Shown: one piece after another, positions 1 to 6,068 of the stretch | How positions within the stretch are numbered: position 1 is the stretch's first letter | Layout: each line of letters begins with the position of its first letter | Origin: Comamonas sp. lk | GTDB lineage: Bacteria > Pseudomonadota > Gammaproteobacteria > Burkholderiales > Burkholderiaceae_C | NCBI GenBank assembly: GCA_945898105.1 | Contig: CAMDHL010000090.1 | Location: 1-7,997, forward strand | Length of the DNA stretch: 7,997 bases | Direction of reading: 5' to 3' | Translations under genes and position numbers: made by a program | The notes under the pieces: model-generated | Seen by the model: only the letters and a program-made list of their open reading frames with translations | The model's database searches: none | What the model was told of the DNA's origin: nothing

Positions 1-2291
1 CGGTCGATTCGGTCAATACGCCCCACCAGGGTGACGCGACCTAACGGGCGTTCGAGTGGAACCTCCGCCTGGTCAAACGCCATGCCCGTAGCAATATGCT
101 GCGCACGCCACACCAAATAGCCTTCGCCCATGGTCCGCCAGGCGGCAGCAAATGGCAAAAACTCATCCGCGTCCAAACCGAGTGCTTGCGTCGCCACCAC
201 ACCGGACTCTTCCAACAGTGCGCGCTGGGCTAGGGCATCGAGCTGCGGCGCCGCCTGTATCGCCCTCTCAAAATGCTCCAAGACCCGGTGCAACCATTGA
301 CCGAAGTCGCGCTTGTCCACTTCACTTTCTAATTCGTCCGCGCCATAAAGCCCCAATTGGCGCTGCGCGAAAAAACGGTAAGGGCAATTGCGCAAATCTT
401 CGTAGGCGCTTTGACTGAGTTTGGCTGGAATCAGTTCGGGGGCGCTAGGCTGCGGCATGTGTACGGGCCGAGTTGCGACAGGTCGCAAGCCGCGCTGATC
501 CACCCCCATGGGCAGAGGCCCACTCTGCAGCAGCGCGCGCACCAAAGGGCTGGCCGCAATCGGCTCGCCCGCATCGTCGCTGGTGCGCCAAAAAATATCG
601 CAATGCGGGTGGTCTAGTGCATGCAAAAAGGCGCGCTCGCTAGCGTGGGCCAATGCGCTGCGCTCGGGCAAGCCCAGCGCCTTTCGCTGCACGGGCGTCC
701 AAAGGCTATTGGATTCCGGTACGCGCGGTAAGCGGATCTCGTCGCAACCGGCCAGCACGACCGCCGCAAAGGGTCGGGCCAGGGTTTGGCTCATCGGCAG
801 CAGCACCACCTGCTCATGCGCAGGGTAGTCCGGGCGGAAGGTGTTGCCTTCAAGTAGCGCTTGCATCCAGGCGCTGAAATCGGCAGCGCCCAGCGCTTGC
901 CCACCCCACAAAGTTTGGGCCTCTAAGCGATCGCGCTCCTGTGCGCCGTCCAAGCCACTCAGGGCCAGCAATTGCAACCCTGCGGCATCGCTGTTGAGGC
1001 CCTCCCACATTCCCGCATCGCGCAGGGCTTGTTCCAACACCGCCAACCACTGGGCCATGGTGCGCCTTCCACTAAAGGCTTTTTGAAGGGCTTCACATGC
1101 AGCGACGCAAGTGGTAATGGCGTTCAATTCCCGGCCCTTGGGGCGATCTGCACCTGCAAGGCGCAAGGGCACTTCACGCCAATCGCGCAACTGGTGGCGT
1201 CGCAAGTAGGCTTCCAAAGCGGCGCTTGCCGGGGCGAGCGCGGGGGCCAGCTTGAGCCAGGCAAGCACAGCATCGCTGCTGGCGTTCCAAACACTGGCGC
1301 GCAACAAAGCCGTCAAAGCCGCACCGGCATGGGTGGTTGAAAGCATCCAGCCTGTTTCGTCGCGCACCATGGCACCTGCGCCATCAAGCAGGGCTTGAAT
1401 ACGGCGCGTTAAAGCGCGGTCGGAACAAATCAAGGCCATCGGGTAGCGATCAGCCGCCACATACGTCAGCACACTTGCGGCCACCCGCTGCGCCTCTTGC
1501 GCGGCATCGGTGCAGGGATGCAATTGCGGTCTTGGGCTCGTGCTCGGGCTATCCGGTACCAGTGGCATGCGAATCAGGCGTTCGCCCCAAACGCTATGCA
1601 AGCCAGTAAGCAAAGGGTCCGGGGTTAAACCTTCTAGCGCGATAACGCAATCCACACCGGCGCGCACGTCGGGGCTGAACAATACATCGGTGGCGTAGCG
1701 CGAAATGCCCGCCCACTCCAGCGCAGCGGACATCGCGATCGCCTCCCAGGCCGCGGCCGGCCCGGACCAGCCGCTCTCGCAAGCGGCACGGCTGGCTGGC
1801 ACCCAGGCTGCACGCTCGGCTGGCGGGCAGGCGGCAGCGAGAGGCGCCACTTCATGCACCGCTTTGACCATTAAAGCAGCCAGGACGTCGATCTGCTCCG
1901 GGCTGTAGCGCCCGCGCCAGGACTGCAGCAGCGCGCGTGCGGTCAAAGTGTCCGCCGCTTTGTCCCGGCGGATATCGGTTGGACCTGCTTCGAACGGGGC
2001 CAGGCTGGTGCTCCAATTCATCGATGTCTCAAAACGCGGGGCAAAACCATCCGGGAAGCGGGTCGCCCACATCACCTGGGCCTGGCGCAATAGCTGGGCA
2101 TAGGGCAGCAAGACCACAGTGCGCCCGGGATGGGCGCCAAGTGCCGCCATGCGCGCGGCCATGGTATCTAGCAAGCCAGAATGTGGAGCAAACCAGCGCC
2201 AGGCGGCGGGCAAATCGCAGGGCAGCTTGCGCTCTGACCCCGGCGAAACGGGAAATTCCCCCGTTAAATCGGAATTTTCTATGCCGGTCAT
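1..2291 (-). CDS. AddB-like PD-(D/E)XK nuclease family protein, partial (C-terminus beyond left edge)
   Basis: An uninterrupted minus-strand frame runs from ATG at 2291-2289 to the window edge, giving 763 codons with no stop reached. The C-terminal part carries the AddB/RecB-type nuclease entry motif, SQSAYEDLRNCPYRFFA (about residues 626-642), then GQWLHRVLEHFE (664-675, motif His 668) and GRIDRID (757-763), whose first Asp fits the catalytic acid. The (D/E)XK lysine motif and any later iron-sulfur cysteines lie outside the window; Cys636 could be the first such ligand. The N-terminal two thirds resemble the degenerate helicase-like part of AddB-type proteins, with a VVLLPY strand and a segment CSDRALTRRI...VRDETGW, and no Walker A motif is visible. 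Members are expected to act with a UvrD-like helicase-nuclease in double-strand-break end processing. That partner would probably lie just beyond position 1. The start lacks a good Shine-Dalgarno sequence; an in-frame TTG seven codons upstream is an alternative. The family call is firm, the exact role inferred. Confidence 0.88.
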   Translation of the reverse strand, partial: MTGIENSDLTGEFPVSPGSERKLPCDLPAAWRWFAPHSGLLDTMAARMAALGAHPGRTVVLLPYAQLLRQAQVMWATRFPDGFAPRFETSMNWSTSLAPFEAGPTDIRRDKAADTLTARALLQSWRGRYSPEQIDVLAALMVKAVHEVAPLAAACPPAERAAWVPASRAACESGWSGPAAAWEAIAMSAALEWAGISRYATDVLFSPDVRAGVDCVIALEGLTPDPLLTGLHSVWGERLIRMPLVPDSPSTSPRPQLHPCTDAAQEAQRVAASVLTYVAADRYPMALICSDRALTRRIQALLDGAGAMVRDETGWMLSTTHAGAALTALLRASVWNASSDAVLAWLKLAPALAPASAALEAYLRRHQLRDWREVPLRLAGADRPKGRELNAITTCVAACEALQKAFSGRRTMAQWLAVLEQALRDAGMWEGLNSDAAGLQLLALSGLDGAQERDRLEAQTLWGGQALGAADFSAWMQALLEGNTFRPDYPAHEQVVLLPMSQTLARPFAAVVLAGCDEIRLPRVPESNSLWTPVQRKALGLPERSALAHASERAFLHALDHPHCDIFWRTSDDAGEPIAASPLVRALLQSGPLPMGVDQRGLRPVATRPVHMPQPSAPELIPAKLSQSAYEDLRNCPYRFFAQRQLGLYGADELESEVDKRDFGQWLHRVLEHFERAIQAAPQLDALAQRALLEESGVVATQALGLDADEFLPFAAAWRTMGEGYLVWRAQHIATGMAFDQAEVPLERPLGRVTLVGRIDRID

Positions 2292-2316
2292 AGCACAGGC
2301 GCGAAAACGCAAGGGC

Positions 2317-2346
2317 TTGTTTCTGTCACAATCGATTTCATATACG
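2317..2346 (+). promoter_or_regulatory. Candidate sigma-70 promoter of trxA
   Basis: TTGTTT (2317-2322) and TATACG (2341-2346) are 18 nt apart and lie about 30 nt upstream of the trxA start, in the 85-nt gap between the divergent nuclease gene and trxA. Both hexamers are only partial matches to consensus, so this is a guess from position and spacing. No convincing promoter was seen for the nuclease gene on the other strand. Confidence 0.3.
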
Positions 2347-2376
2347 CGGTATCAACCACTCCCTTAGGAAACATTC

Positions 2377-2706
2377 ATGGCCAGCGAACTCGTCAAACAC
2401 ATCACCGACGCCACTTTTGAGGACGAGGTCTTGCACAGCGCACAACCGATTTTGGTGGACTATTGGGCTGAATGGTGCGGCCCCTGCAAAATGATTGCGC
2501 CAATTTTGGACGAAGTGTCAGTCACCTACGAAGGCAAGCTGCAAGTTGCCAAGATGAATGTCGATGAAAACCGGGAAATCCCGGCCAAATTCGGCATCCG
2601 CGGCATTCCAACACTGATGCTCTTTAAGGATGGCAAGCTAGCCGCCACCAAGGTGGGGGCCCTGAGCAAGGCCCAGTTGGTGGCTTTTATTGACGAGCAA
2701 ATCTGA
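2377..2706 (+). CDS. trxA: Thioredoxin 1 (TrxA)
   Basis: This 109-residue protein has the length and all hallmarks of a classical cytoplasmic thioredoxin, the small dithiol carrier that is reduced by thioredoxin reductase and in turn reduces ribonucleotide reductase, peroxiredoxins and other disulfide proteins. The active site WCGPC is at residues 33-37. The buried acid is Asp28 (in VDYWAEW), the matching lysine is Lys59 (in VAKMNVD), and the cis-proline is Pro78 in GIPT. There is no signal peptide. The ATG follows AGGA (2366-2369) with 7 nt spacing, which supports this start. The gene diverges from the nuclease gene and lies upstream of rho, an arrangement also known in other proteobacteria. 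The terminator after it suggests that most trxA transcripts end before rho. Confidence 0.98.
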   Translation: MASELVKHITDATFEDEVLHSAQPILVDYWAEWCGPCKMIAPILDEVSVTYEGKLQVAKMNVDENREIPAKFGIRGIPTLMLFKDGKLAATKVGALSKAQLVAFIDEQI

Positions 2707-2769
2707 GCCCGACACGCTGCCTGCCGGCTGCAGTCCCCGCAAGGGAGCTCTGCCCGGCTCCAAGTCCCC

Positions 2770-2793
2770 AAACCGGCCCAAGTGCCGGTTTTT
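2770..2793 (+). terminator. Rho-independent terminator of trxA
   Basis: AAACCGGC (2770-2777) pairs perfectly with GCCGGTTT (2784-2791) around a 6-nt loop, and T residues run through 2793, followed by a further T-rich stretch to 2800. It sits 64 nt past the trxA stop codon and upstream of the candidate rho promoter, so it should separate the two transcription units. Confidence 0.85.
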
Positions 2794-2798
2794 CAATT

Positions 2799-2827
2799 TT
2801 GGCAATTTTTGCTGGCATAATTATCCT
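2799..2827 (+). promoter_or_regulatory. Candidate sigma-70 promoter of rho
   Basis: TTGGCA (2799-2804; five of six to consensus) is followed after 17 nt by TATCCT (2822-2827; four of six). Transcription would begin near 2834, giving a leader of about 140 nt before rho. An overlapping CATAAT (2816-2821) is a better -10 hexamer but has no well-spaced -35; if used, the start would be near 2828. The exact start decides whether the leader ORF at 2832 is on the mRNA. Confidence 0.45.
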
Positions 2828-2831
2828 GTTC

Positions 2832-2936
2832 ATGCCGCCCATACCCTTGGGCACCGAAGCAACGGTGTTGAACCCCTTGGTGCTAAATACCCCCGCGCAC
2901 CGGTTAACACTTCCCCTCCCCTGCTCCTTTTGCTAA
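2832..2936 (+). CDS. Possible 34-codon leader ORF upstream of rho
   Basis: An ATG at 2832 opens a frame of 34 codons ending in TAA at 2934-2936, 37 nt before the rho start. It is Pro- and Leu-rich and unlike any protein I recognise. Its size and place recall rhoL of Escherichia coli, a leader ORF of about 33 codons in front of rho, but I see no sequence similarity. Against it: there is no Shine-Dalgarno sequence before the ATG, and the best promoter would start transcription at or just after the ATG. An open frame of this length in a C-rich sequence can arise by chance. Treat it as a hypothesis. Confidence 0.2.
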   Translation: MPPIPLGTEATVLNPLVLNTPAHRLTLPLPCSFC

Positions 2937-2960
2937 CCGAATTTTCGGCCCCATCCCCTA
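2881..2960 (+). promoter_or_regulatory. C-rich, G-poor rho leader, candidate rut-like region
   Basis: By hand count these 80 nt contain 35 C and 10 G, with many pyrimidine-C steps and little strong secondary structure. Rho loads preferentially on such unstructured C-rich RNA. Rho is known to regulate its own gene by early termination in the leader in E. coli. A matching autoregulatory role here is inferred from composition and position only. Confidence 0.4.
2937..2948 (+). promoter_or_regulatory. Small hairpin just before the rho ribosome-binding site
   Basis: CCGA (2937-2940) pairs with TCGG (2945-2948) around the loop ATTT. It begins directly after the stop of the possible leader ORF and ends 13 nt before the GGGA at 2962-2965. 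With four base pairs it is weak and may be incidental. Confidence 0.2.
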
Positions 2961-2973
2961 CGGGAAACATTCC

Positions 2974-4236
2974 ATGCACTTAAACGAACTCAAGGCACTG
3001 CATGTGTCAGAAGTCCTCAAACAAGCCGAAGAGCTTGAGATTGAAAACACCGGTCGGATGCGCAAGCAGGAGTTGATGTTTGCCATCATCAAAAAGCGTG
3101 CGCGTACGGGCGAGCAGATCATTGCCGATGGCGTGTTGGAAATTCTTCCCGACGGTTTTGGTTTTTTGCGCAGCCCCGATACGAGCTACACGGCAAGCAC
3201 GGACGACATCTACATTAGCCCCAGCCAAGTACGGCGTTTTAATCTGCACACCGGCGACATGATCGAAGGAGAAGTGCGCACACCCAAAGACGGCGAGCGC
3301 TACTTTGCACTGAACAAGCTGGACAAAGTCAACGGCGGATCGCCCGAGAGCAATAAGCACAAAGTCATGTTCGAGAACTTGACGCCCCTGTTCCCCAAAG
3401 TGCAAATGCGCCTGGAGCAGGACAACAAAAGTGACGAGAACATTACCGGGCGCATCATCGACATCATCGCGCCGATCGGTAAAGGTCAGCGCGCCTTGCT
3501 GGTAGCCCCGCCCAAAAGCGGTAAGACAGTGATGATGCAACACATCGCCCACGCGATTTCGGCTAACTACCCGGACAGCCACATGATGGTGCTGCTAGTC
3601 GATGAGCGCCCCGAAGAGGTGACCGAGATGCAGCGCACCGTCAAAGGCGAAGTGATTGCCTCGACCTTCGACGAACCAGCCTCGCGCCATGTGCACGTGG
3701 CCGAAATGGTGATCGAACGCGCCAAGCGCCTAGTCGAACTGAAAAAAGACGTGGTGATTTTGCTGGACTCGATCACCCGATTGGCGCGTGCCTACAACAA
3801 TGTGGTGCCCTCCAGCGGCAAGGTGCTCACCGGCGGTGTTGATTCCAATGCCTTGCAGCGGCCCAAGCGCTTTTTAGGTGCCGCCCGCAACGTGGAAGAA
3901 GGCGGTTCGCTCACGATCATCGCCACCGCATTGGTCGACACCGGCAGCCGCATGGACGAGGTGATTTTTGAGGAGTTCAAGGGTACGGGTAATTCCGAAA
4001 TTCACCTGGACCGCCGCCTCTACGAAAAGCGCGTGTTTCCGTCGATCCAACTCAACCGCAGCGGCACGCGCCGCGAAGAGTTGTTACTTGCACCTGAAAT
4101 TCTGCAAAAAACCCGCATCCTGCGCCAGTTTTTATACAACATGGACGAGATCGAATCCATGGAAATGGTGCTCAAACAAATGCGCGCCACCAAGACCAAT
4201 AGCGAATTCTTTGAAATGATGCGCCGCGGCGGCTAA
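2974..4236 (+). CDS. rho: Transcription termination factor Rho
   Basis: This 420-residue protein has essentially the same length as E. coli Rho (419). Rho is a homohexameric RNA-dependent ATPase and 5'-to-3' translocase that ends transcription of untranslated C-rich RNA. In order: an N-terminal helical domain (about 1-45), the cold-shock-like primary RNA-binding domain with DGFGFLR (60-66), the P-loop APPKSGKT (178-185), the acidic DERPEE with probable catalytic Glu211, Walker B VVILLD ending at Asp265, the Q-loop region around VLTGGVD (284-290), and the R-loop EFKGTGNSE (334-342). All key elements appear intact. The ATG is preceded by GGGA (2962-2965) at 8 nt spacing. Upstream lies a long C-rich leader that may mediate autoregulation. 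The TAA stop overlaps the TAG of the facing gene, and no intrinsic terminator is visible after it. Confidence 0.99.
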   Translation: MHLNELKALHVSEVLKQAEELEIENTGRMRKQELMFAIIKKRARTGEQIIADGVLEILPDGFGFLRSPDTSYTASTDDIYISPSQVRRFNLHTGDMIEGEVRTPKDGERYFALNKLDKVNGGSPESNKHKVMFENLTPLFPKVQMRLEQDNKSDENITGRIIDIIAPIGKGQRALLVAPPKSGKTVMMQHIAHAISANYPDSHMMVLLVDERPEEVTEMQRTVKGEVIASTFDEPASRHVHVAEMVIERAKRLVELKKDVVILLDSITRLARAYNNVVPSSGKVLTGGVDSNALQRPKRFLGAARNVEEGGSLTIIATALVDTGSRMDEVIFEEFKGTGNSEIHLDRRLYEKRVFPSIQLNRSGTRREELLLAPEILQKTRILRQFLYNMDEIESMEMVLKQMRATKTNSEFFEMMRRGG

Positions 4237-4538
4237 CCCTGCCCGCTGTGTTGGTCCAGCAAAGTCTGCAAGTTGCTACGAATTTGCGCTTCGATTTGCT
4301 TTTGAAAACTTCCGAGCAAAAAACCTAGTTGCGCGCGCAGTTCAAAACTGTCCGCACGCACGAGCAGGTGGCCTTTTGCGCCGGTTCTGCTAAATAAGAT
4401 TTCATCGCCGTCTTCACCAGGCCTTGATTCACAGGCCATGCCCCAATCAGTCTGCGCCTGAGCGATCCAATCCTGTGCGATCACGCGGGCCTTGGCTAAG
4501 CCCAGCGTATGCGTTTGCGTAATCAGCAGTTCGGGCAT
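4233..4538 (-). CDS. Polyhydroxyalkanoic acid system family protein
   Basis: This 101-residue protein matches the small PHA_gran_rgn-type family often found in PHA-accumulating Proteobacteria, which is associated with PHA granules and whose biochemical role is poorly defined. Features recalled from the family are the N-terminal [18 protein letters not shown] (residues 4-21), the central block [16 protein letters not shown] (45-60), and the C-terminal amphipathic part [20 protein letters not shown] (67-86). There is no signal peptide or membrane helix. I chose the ATG at 4538-4536; the frame could open earlier only at a TTG directly after the ndh stop, which is less likely. An AGG lies 3 nt before the ATG, a rather tight spacing. 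It begins 24 nt after ndh ends, so both are probably cotranscribed. Its stop codon overlaps the rho stop. Confidence 0.75.
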   Translation of the reverse strand: MPELLITQTHTLGLAKARVIAQDWIAQAQTDWGMACESRPGEDGDEILFSRTGAKGHLLVRADSFELRAQLGFLLGSFQKQIEAQIRSNLQTLLDQHSGQG

Positions 4539-4562
4539 CGACCTGCACCAAACATACGGCAA

Positions 4563-5891
4563 TCAGTGAAGCTTGACATGCGACTCCGTACGCCGGGTAA
4601 TGGCACGGGTCAGTGTCTCCAAGGCCACTTTGGTGACGCCGTGCAAGGCCAATTCATGCATTTTGTAGAGCGAGGTGTACATCACGCGGGCGATCAGCCC
4701 ATCAATGAACAAGCTGCCTTGCATAATGCCGCCCATCAAACTGCCCACCGCGCTGTAATCGCCCAGGGACACCAGTGATCCGAAATCACGGTAGTGGTAG
4801 GGTTGCAGCGCCTGGCCGCGCATGCGGCGCACAATTTGGCGGTGCAAATGGCTGGCCTGCTGGTGGGCGGCCTGTGCACGCGGCGGAACCATGGCGTTTT
4901 TTTCTGGCCAAGGGCAGGCGGCGCAGTCGCCCATCGCGAATATGTTGTCGTCCAGCGTGGTTTGCAAAGTTTGATGTACTGCCAACTGGTGAATGCGGTT
5001 GGTTTCCAGTCCATCGATGTCTTTCAAGAACTCCGGTGCCTTGATGCCGGCGGCCCAAACCACCAGTTCGGATGGAATGCGGGTTCCGTCAGCCAATTCG
5101 ACATAGTCAGCACCCACCCCAGAAACTCGTGCGTTGACGTGCACCACAATGCCTAAACCGTTCAGCAACTCATGCGCGCCCAGCGATATGCGGGGCGACA
5201 AAGCCGGTAGCACGCGCTCTGCCGCCTCGATCAAATGCAGCTTGATATCACGCTCGGGATTGATGGTATCCAGGCCAAAGGCGACCACCTCGCGGGTGGT
5301 GCGATGCAGTTGCGCTACCAACTCTACCCCCGTCGCACCAGCGCCGATGACGGCCAATTGCAGCTGGGAAGGACGCAGCGCATCGCTTTGGGCATGGGCG
5401 CGGATGCAGGCATCCAGCATGCGACGGTGAAAACGCTCGGCGTCGGCCAGTGTCTCCAGCTTGAGCGCATGTTCTTCAACGCCAGGAGTACCAAAGTCAT
5501 TGCTGCGGCTTCCAACGGCAATCACAAGGGTGTCATACGGGATGCTGTGTTGTTGCGTAACCAGCACGCCGTCTTCATCAACGAAAGGGGCCACATGCAC
5601 TAGGCGCTGAGCACGATCCAGACCATTCATCTCGCCCAAGCGGTACTTGAAATGGTGCCAATGCGCTTGGGCAAGGTAGTTGAGCTCGTGGCGACCCACG
5701 TCCATGCTACCGGCGGCAATTTCATGCAGCTTAGGTTTCCACACATGGGTACGCGCTTTTTCAATGAGCTTAACCTGCGCCAAACCTTTGCGACATAGGG
5801 AATCGCCCAGGCTAGTGGCCAGTTCCAATCCCGCTGCACCTCCGCCTACGATGACAATGCGGTGGGGGGTGGACCTAGGTGGAGCGCTCAT
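4563..5891 (-). CDS. ndh: Type II NADH:quinone oxidoreductase (NDH-2)
   Basis: This 442-residue protein is strongly similar, by recollection, to E. coli Ndh (434 residues), a single-subunit FAD enzyme bound to the inner face of the membrane that passes electrons from NADH to quinone without pumping protons. The FAD-binding Rossmann motif GGGAAGLE is at 16-23 and the NADH-binding motif IGAGATGVE at 182-190. WAAGIKAPEFL (279-289), the FAD-contacting FAMGDCAACP (318-327) and VPPRAQAAHQ (335-344), near the quinone site, are all present. The C-terminal segment GSLFIDGLIARVMYTSLYKM (392-411) and the ending VKLH match the membrane-associating tail. There is no Shine-Dalgarno sequence, and a TATAAA lies only 8 nt upstream of the ATG. 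It heads a probable two-gene unit with the PHA-system gene and diverges from the monooxygenase. Confidence 0.93.
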   Translation of the reverse strand: MSAPPRSTPHRIVIVGGGAAGLELATSLGDSLCRKGLAQVKLIEKARTHVWKPKLHEIAAGSMDVGRHELNYLAQAHWHHFKYRLGEMNGLDRAQRLVHVAPFVDEDGVLVTQQHSIPYDTLVIAVGSRSNDFGTPGVEEHALKLETLADAERFHRRMLDACIRAHAQSDALRPSQLQLAVIGAGATGVELVAQLHRTTREVVAFGLDTINPERDIKLHLIEAAERVLPALSPRISLGAHELLNGLGIVVHVNARVSGVGADYVELADGTRIPSELVVWAAGIKAPEFLKDIDGLETNRIHQLAVHQTLQTTLDDNIFAMGDCAACPWPEKNAMVPPRAQAAHQQASHLHRQIVRRMRGQALQPYHYRDFGSLVSLGDYSAVGSLMGGIMQGSLFIDGLIARVMYTSLYKMHELALHGVTKVALETLTRAITRRTESHVKLH

Positions 5892-5899
5892 CGACGCAT

Positions 5900-5905
5900 T
5901 TTATA
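5900..5905 (-). promoter_or_regulatory. Candidate -10 element of ndh, very close to the start codon
   Basis: On the minus strand TATAAA (five of six to consensus) ends 8 nt before the ndh ATG. No good -35 hexamer stands 16-18 nt upstream. If used, transcription would start at or next to the ATG, giving a leaderless or nearly leaderless mRNA. This fits the missing ribosome-binding site, but the hexamer alone is weak proof. Confidence 0.35.
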
Positions 5906-5991
5906 AGCCAGGCATGCAGTGCTTGCAGAGCGGCCTCTCTGGTGGCCTGAGCATGCACTTCAAGGGCGACAGTCGCGCCTGGCTACGAGAC

Positions 5992-6006
5992 AGATAATCG
6001 GTATCT
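5992..6006 (+). promoter_or_regulatory. Possible operator and -10 site upstream of the monooxygenase gene
   Basis: AGATA (5992-5996) and TATCT (6002-6006) form a perfect 5-bp dyad around a 5-nt centre, and GATAAT (5993-5998) within it is a near-consensus -10. No matching -35 is visible. Transcription from here would leave a leader of about 64 nt. A dyad overlapping a -10 is typical of repressor sites, but a 5-bp dyad is common by chance. Confidence 0.22.
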
Positions 6007-6068
6007 ACCCAGCGCAAAGGCGTTGTCTAAGCGCCGCCCGATTGCCACCCACTCACCTACAAGCCCCC

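Noticed and set aside
152..2367. Many plus-strand open frames of 60-120 codons
   Set aside because: They lie opposite the continuous nuclease reading frame, overlap one another, and show no recognisable domains; they are complements of a GC-rich gene.
2690..2983. A 97-codon plus-strand frame across the trxA-rho gap
   Set aside because: It starts at a TTG inside trxA, runs through the trxA terminator and into rho, and resembles no protein.
3007..3582. A 191-codon minus-strand frame inside rho
   Set aside because: It is antisense to an intact, highly conserved rho sequence and shows no family signature, so it is best explained by the codon use of rho.
4217..4233. GC-rich palindrome at the end of rho as a terminator for the minus-strand genes
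   Set aside because: GCCGCGGC is self-complementary but leaves no proper loop, and no T-run follows on the minus strand.
4539..4562. Longer N-terminus of the PHA-system protein from a TTG at 4562
   Set aside because: The TTG follows the ndh stop directly, and the family-like sequence begins at the ATG at 4538.
5919..6068. A 50-residue N-terminal extension of the monooxygenase
   Set aside because: The extension is unlike the family, comes from a TTG, and covers the promoter region; the Rossmann fold starts normally after ATG 6069.
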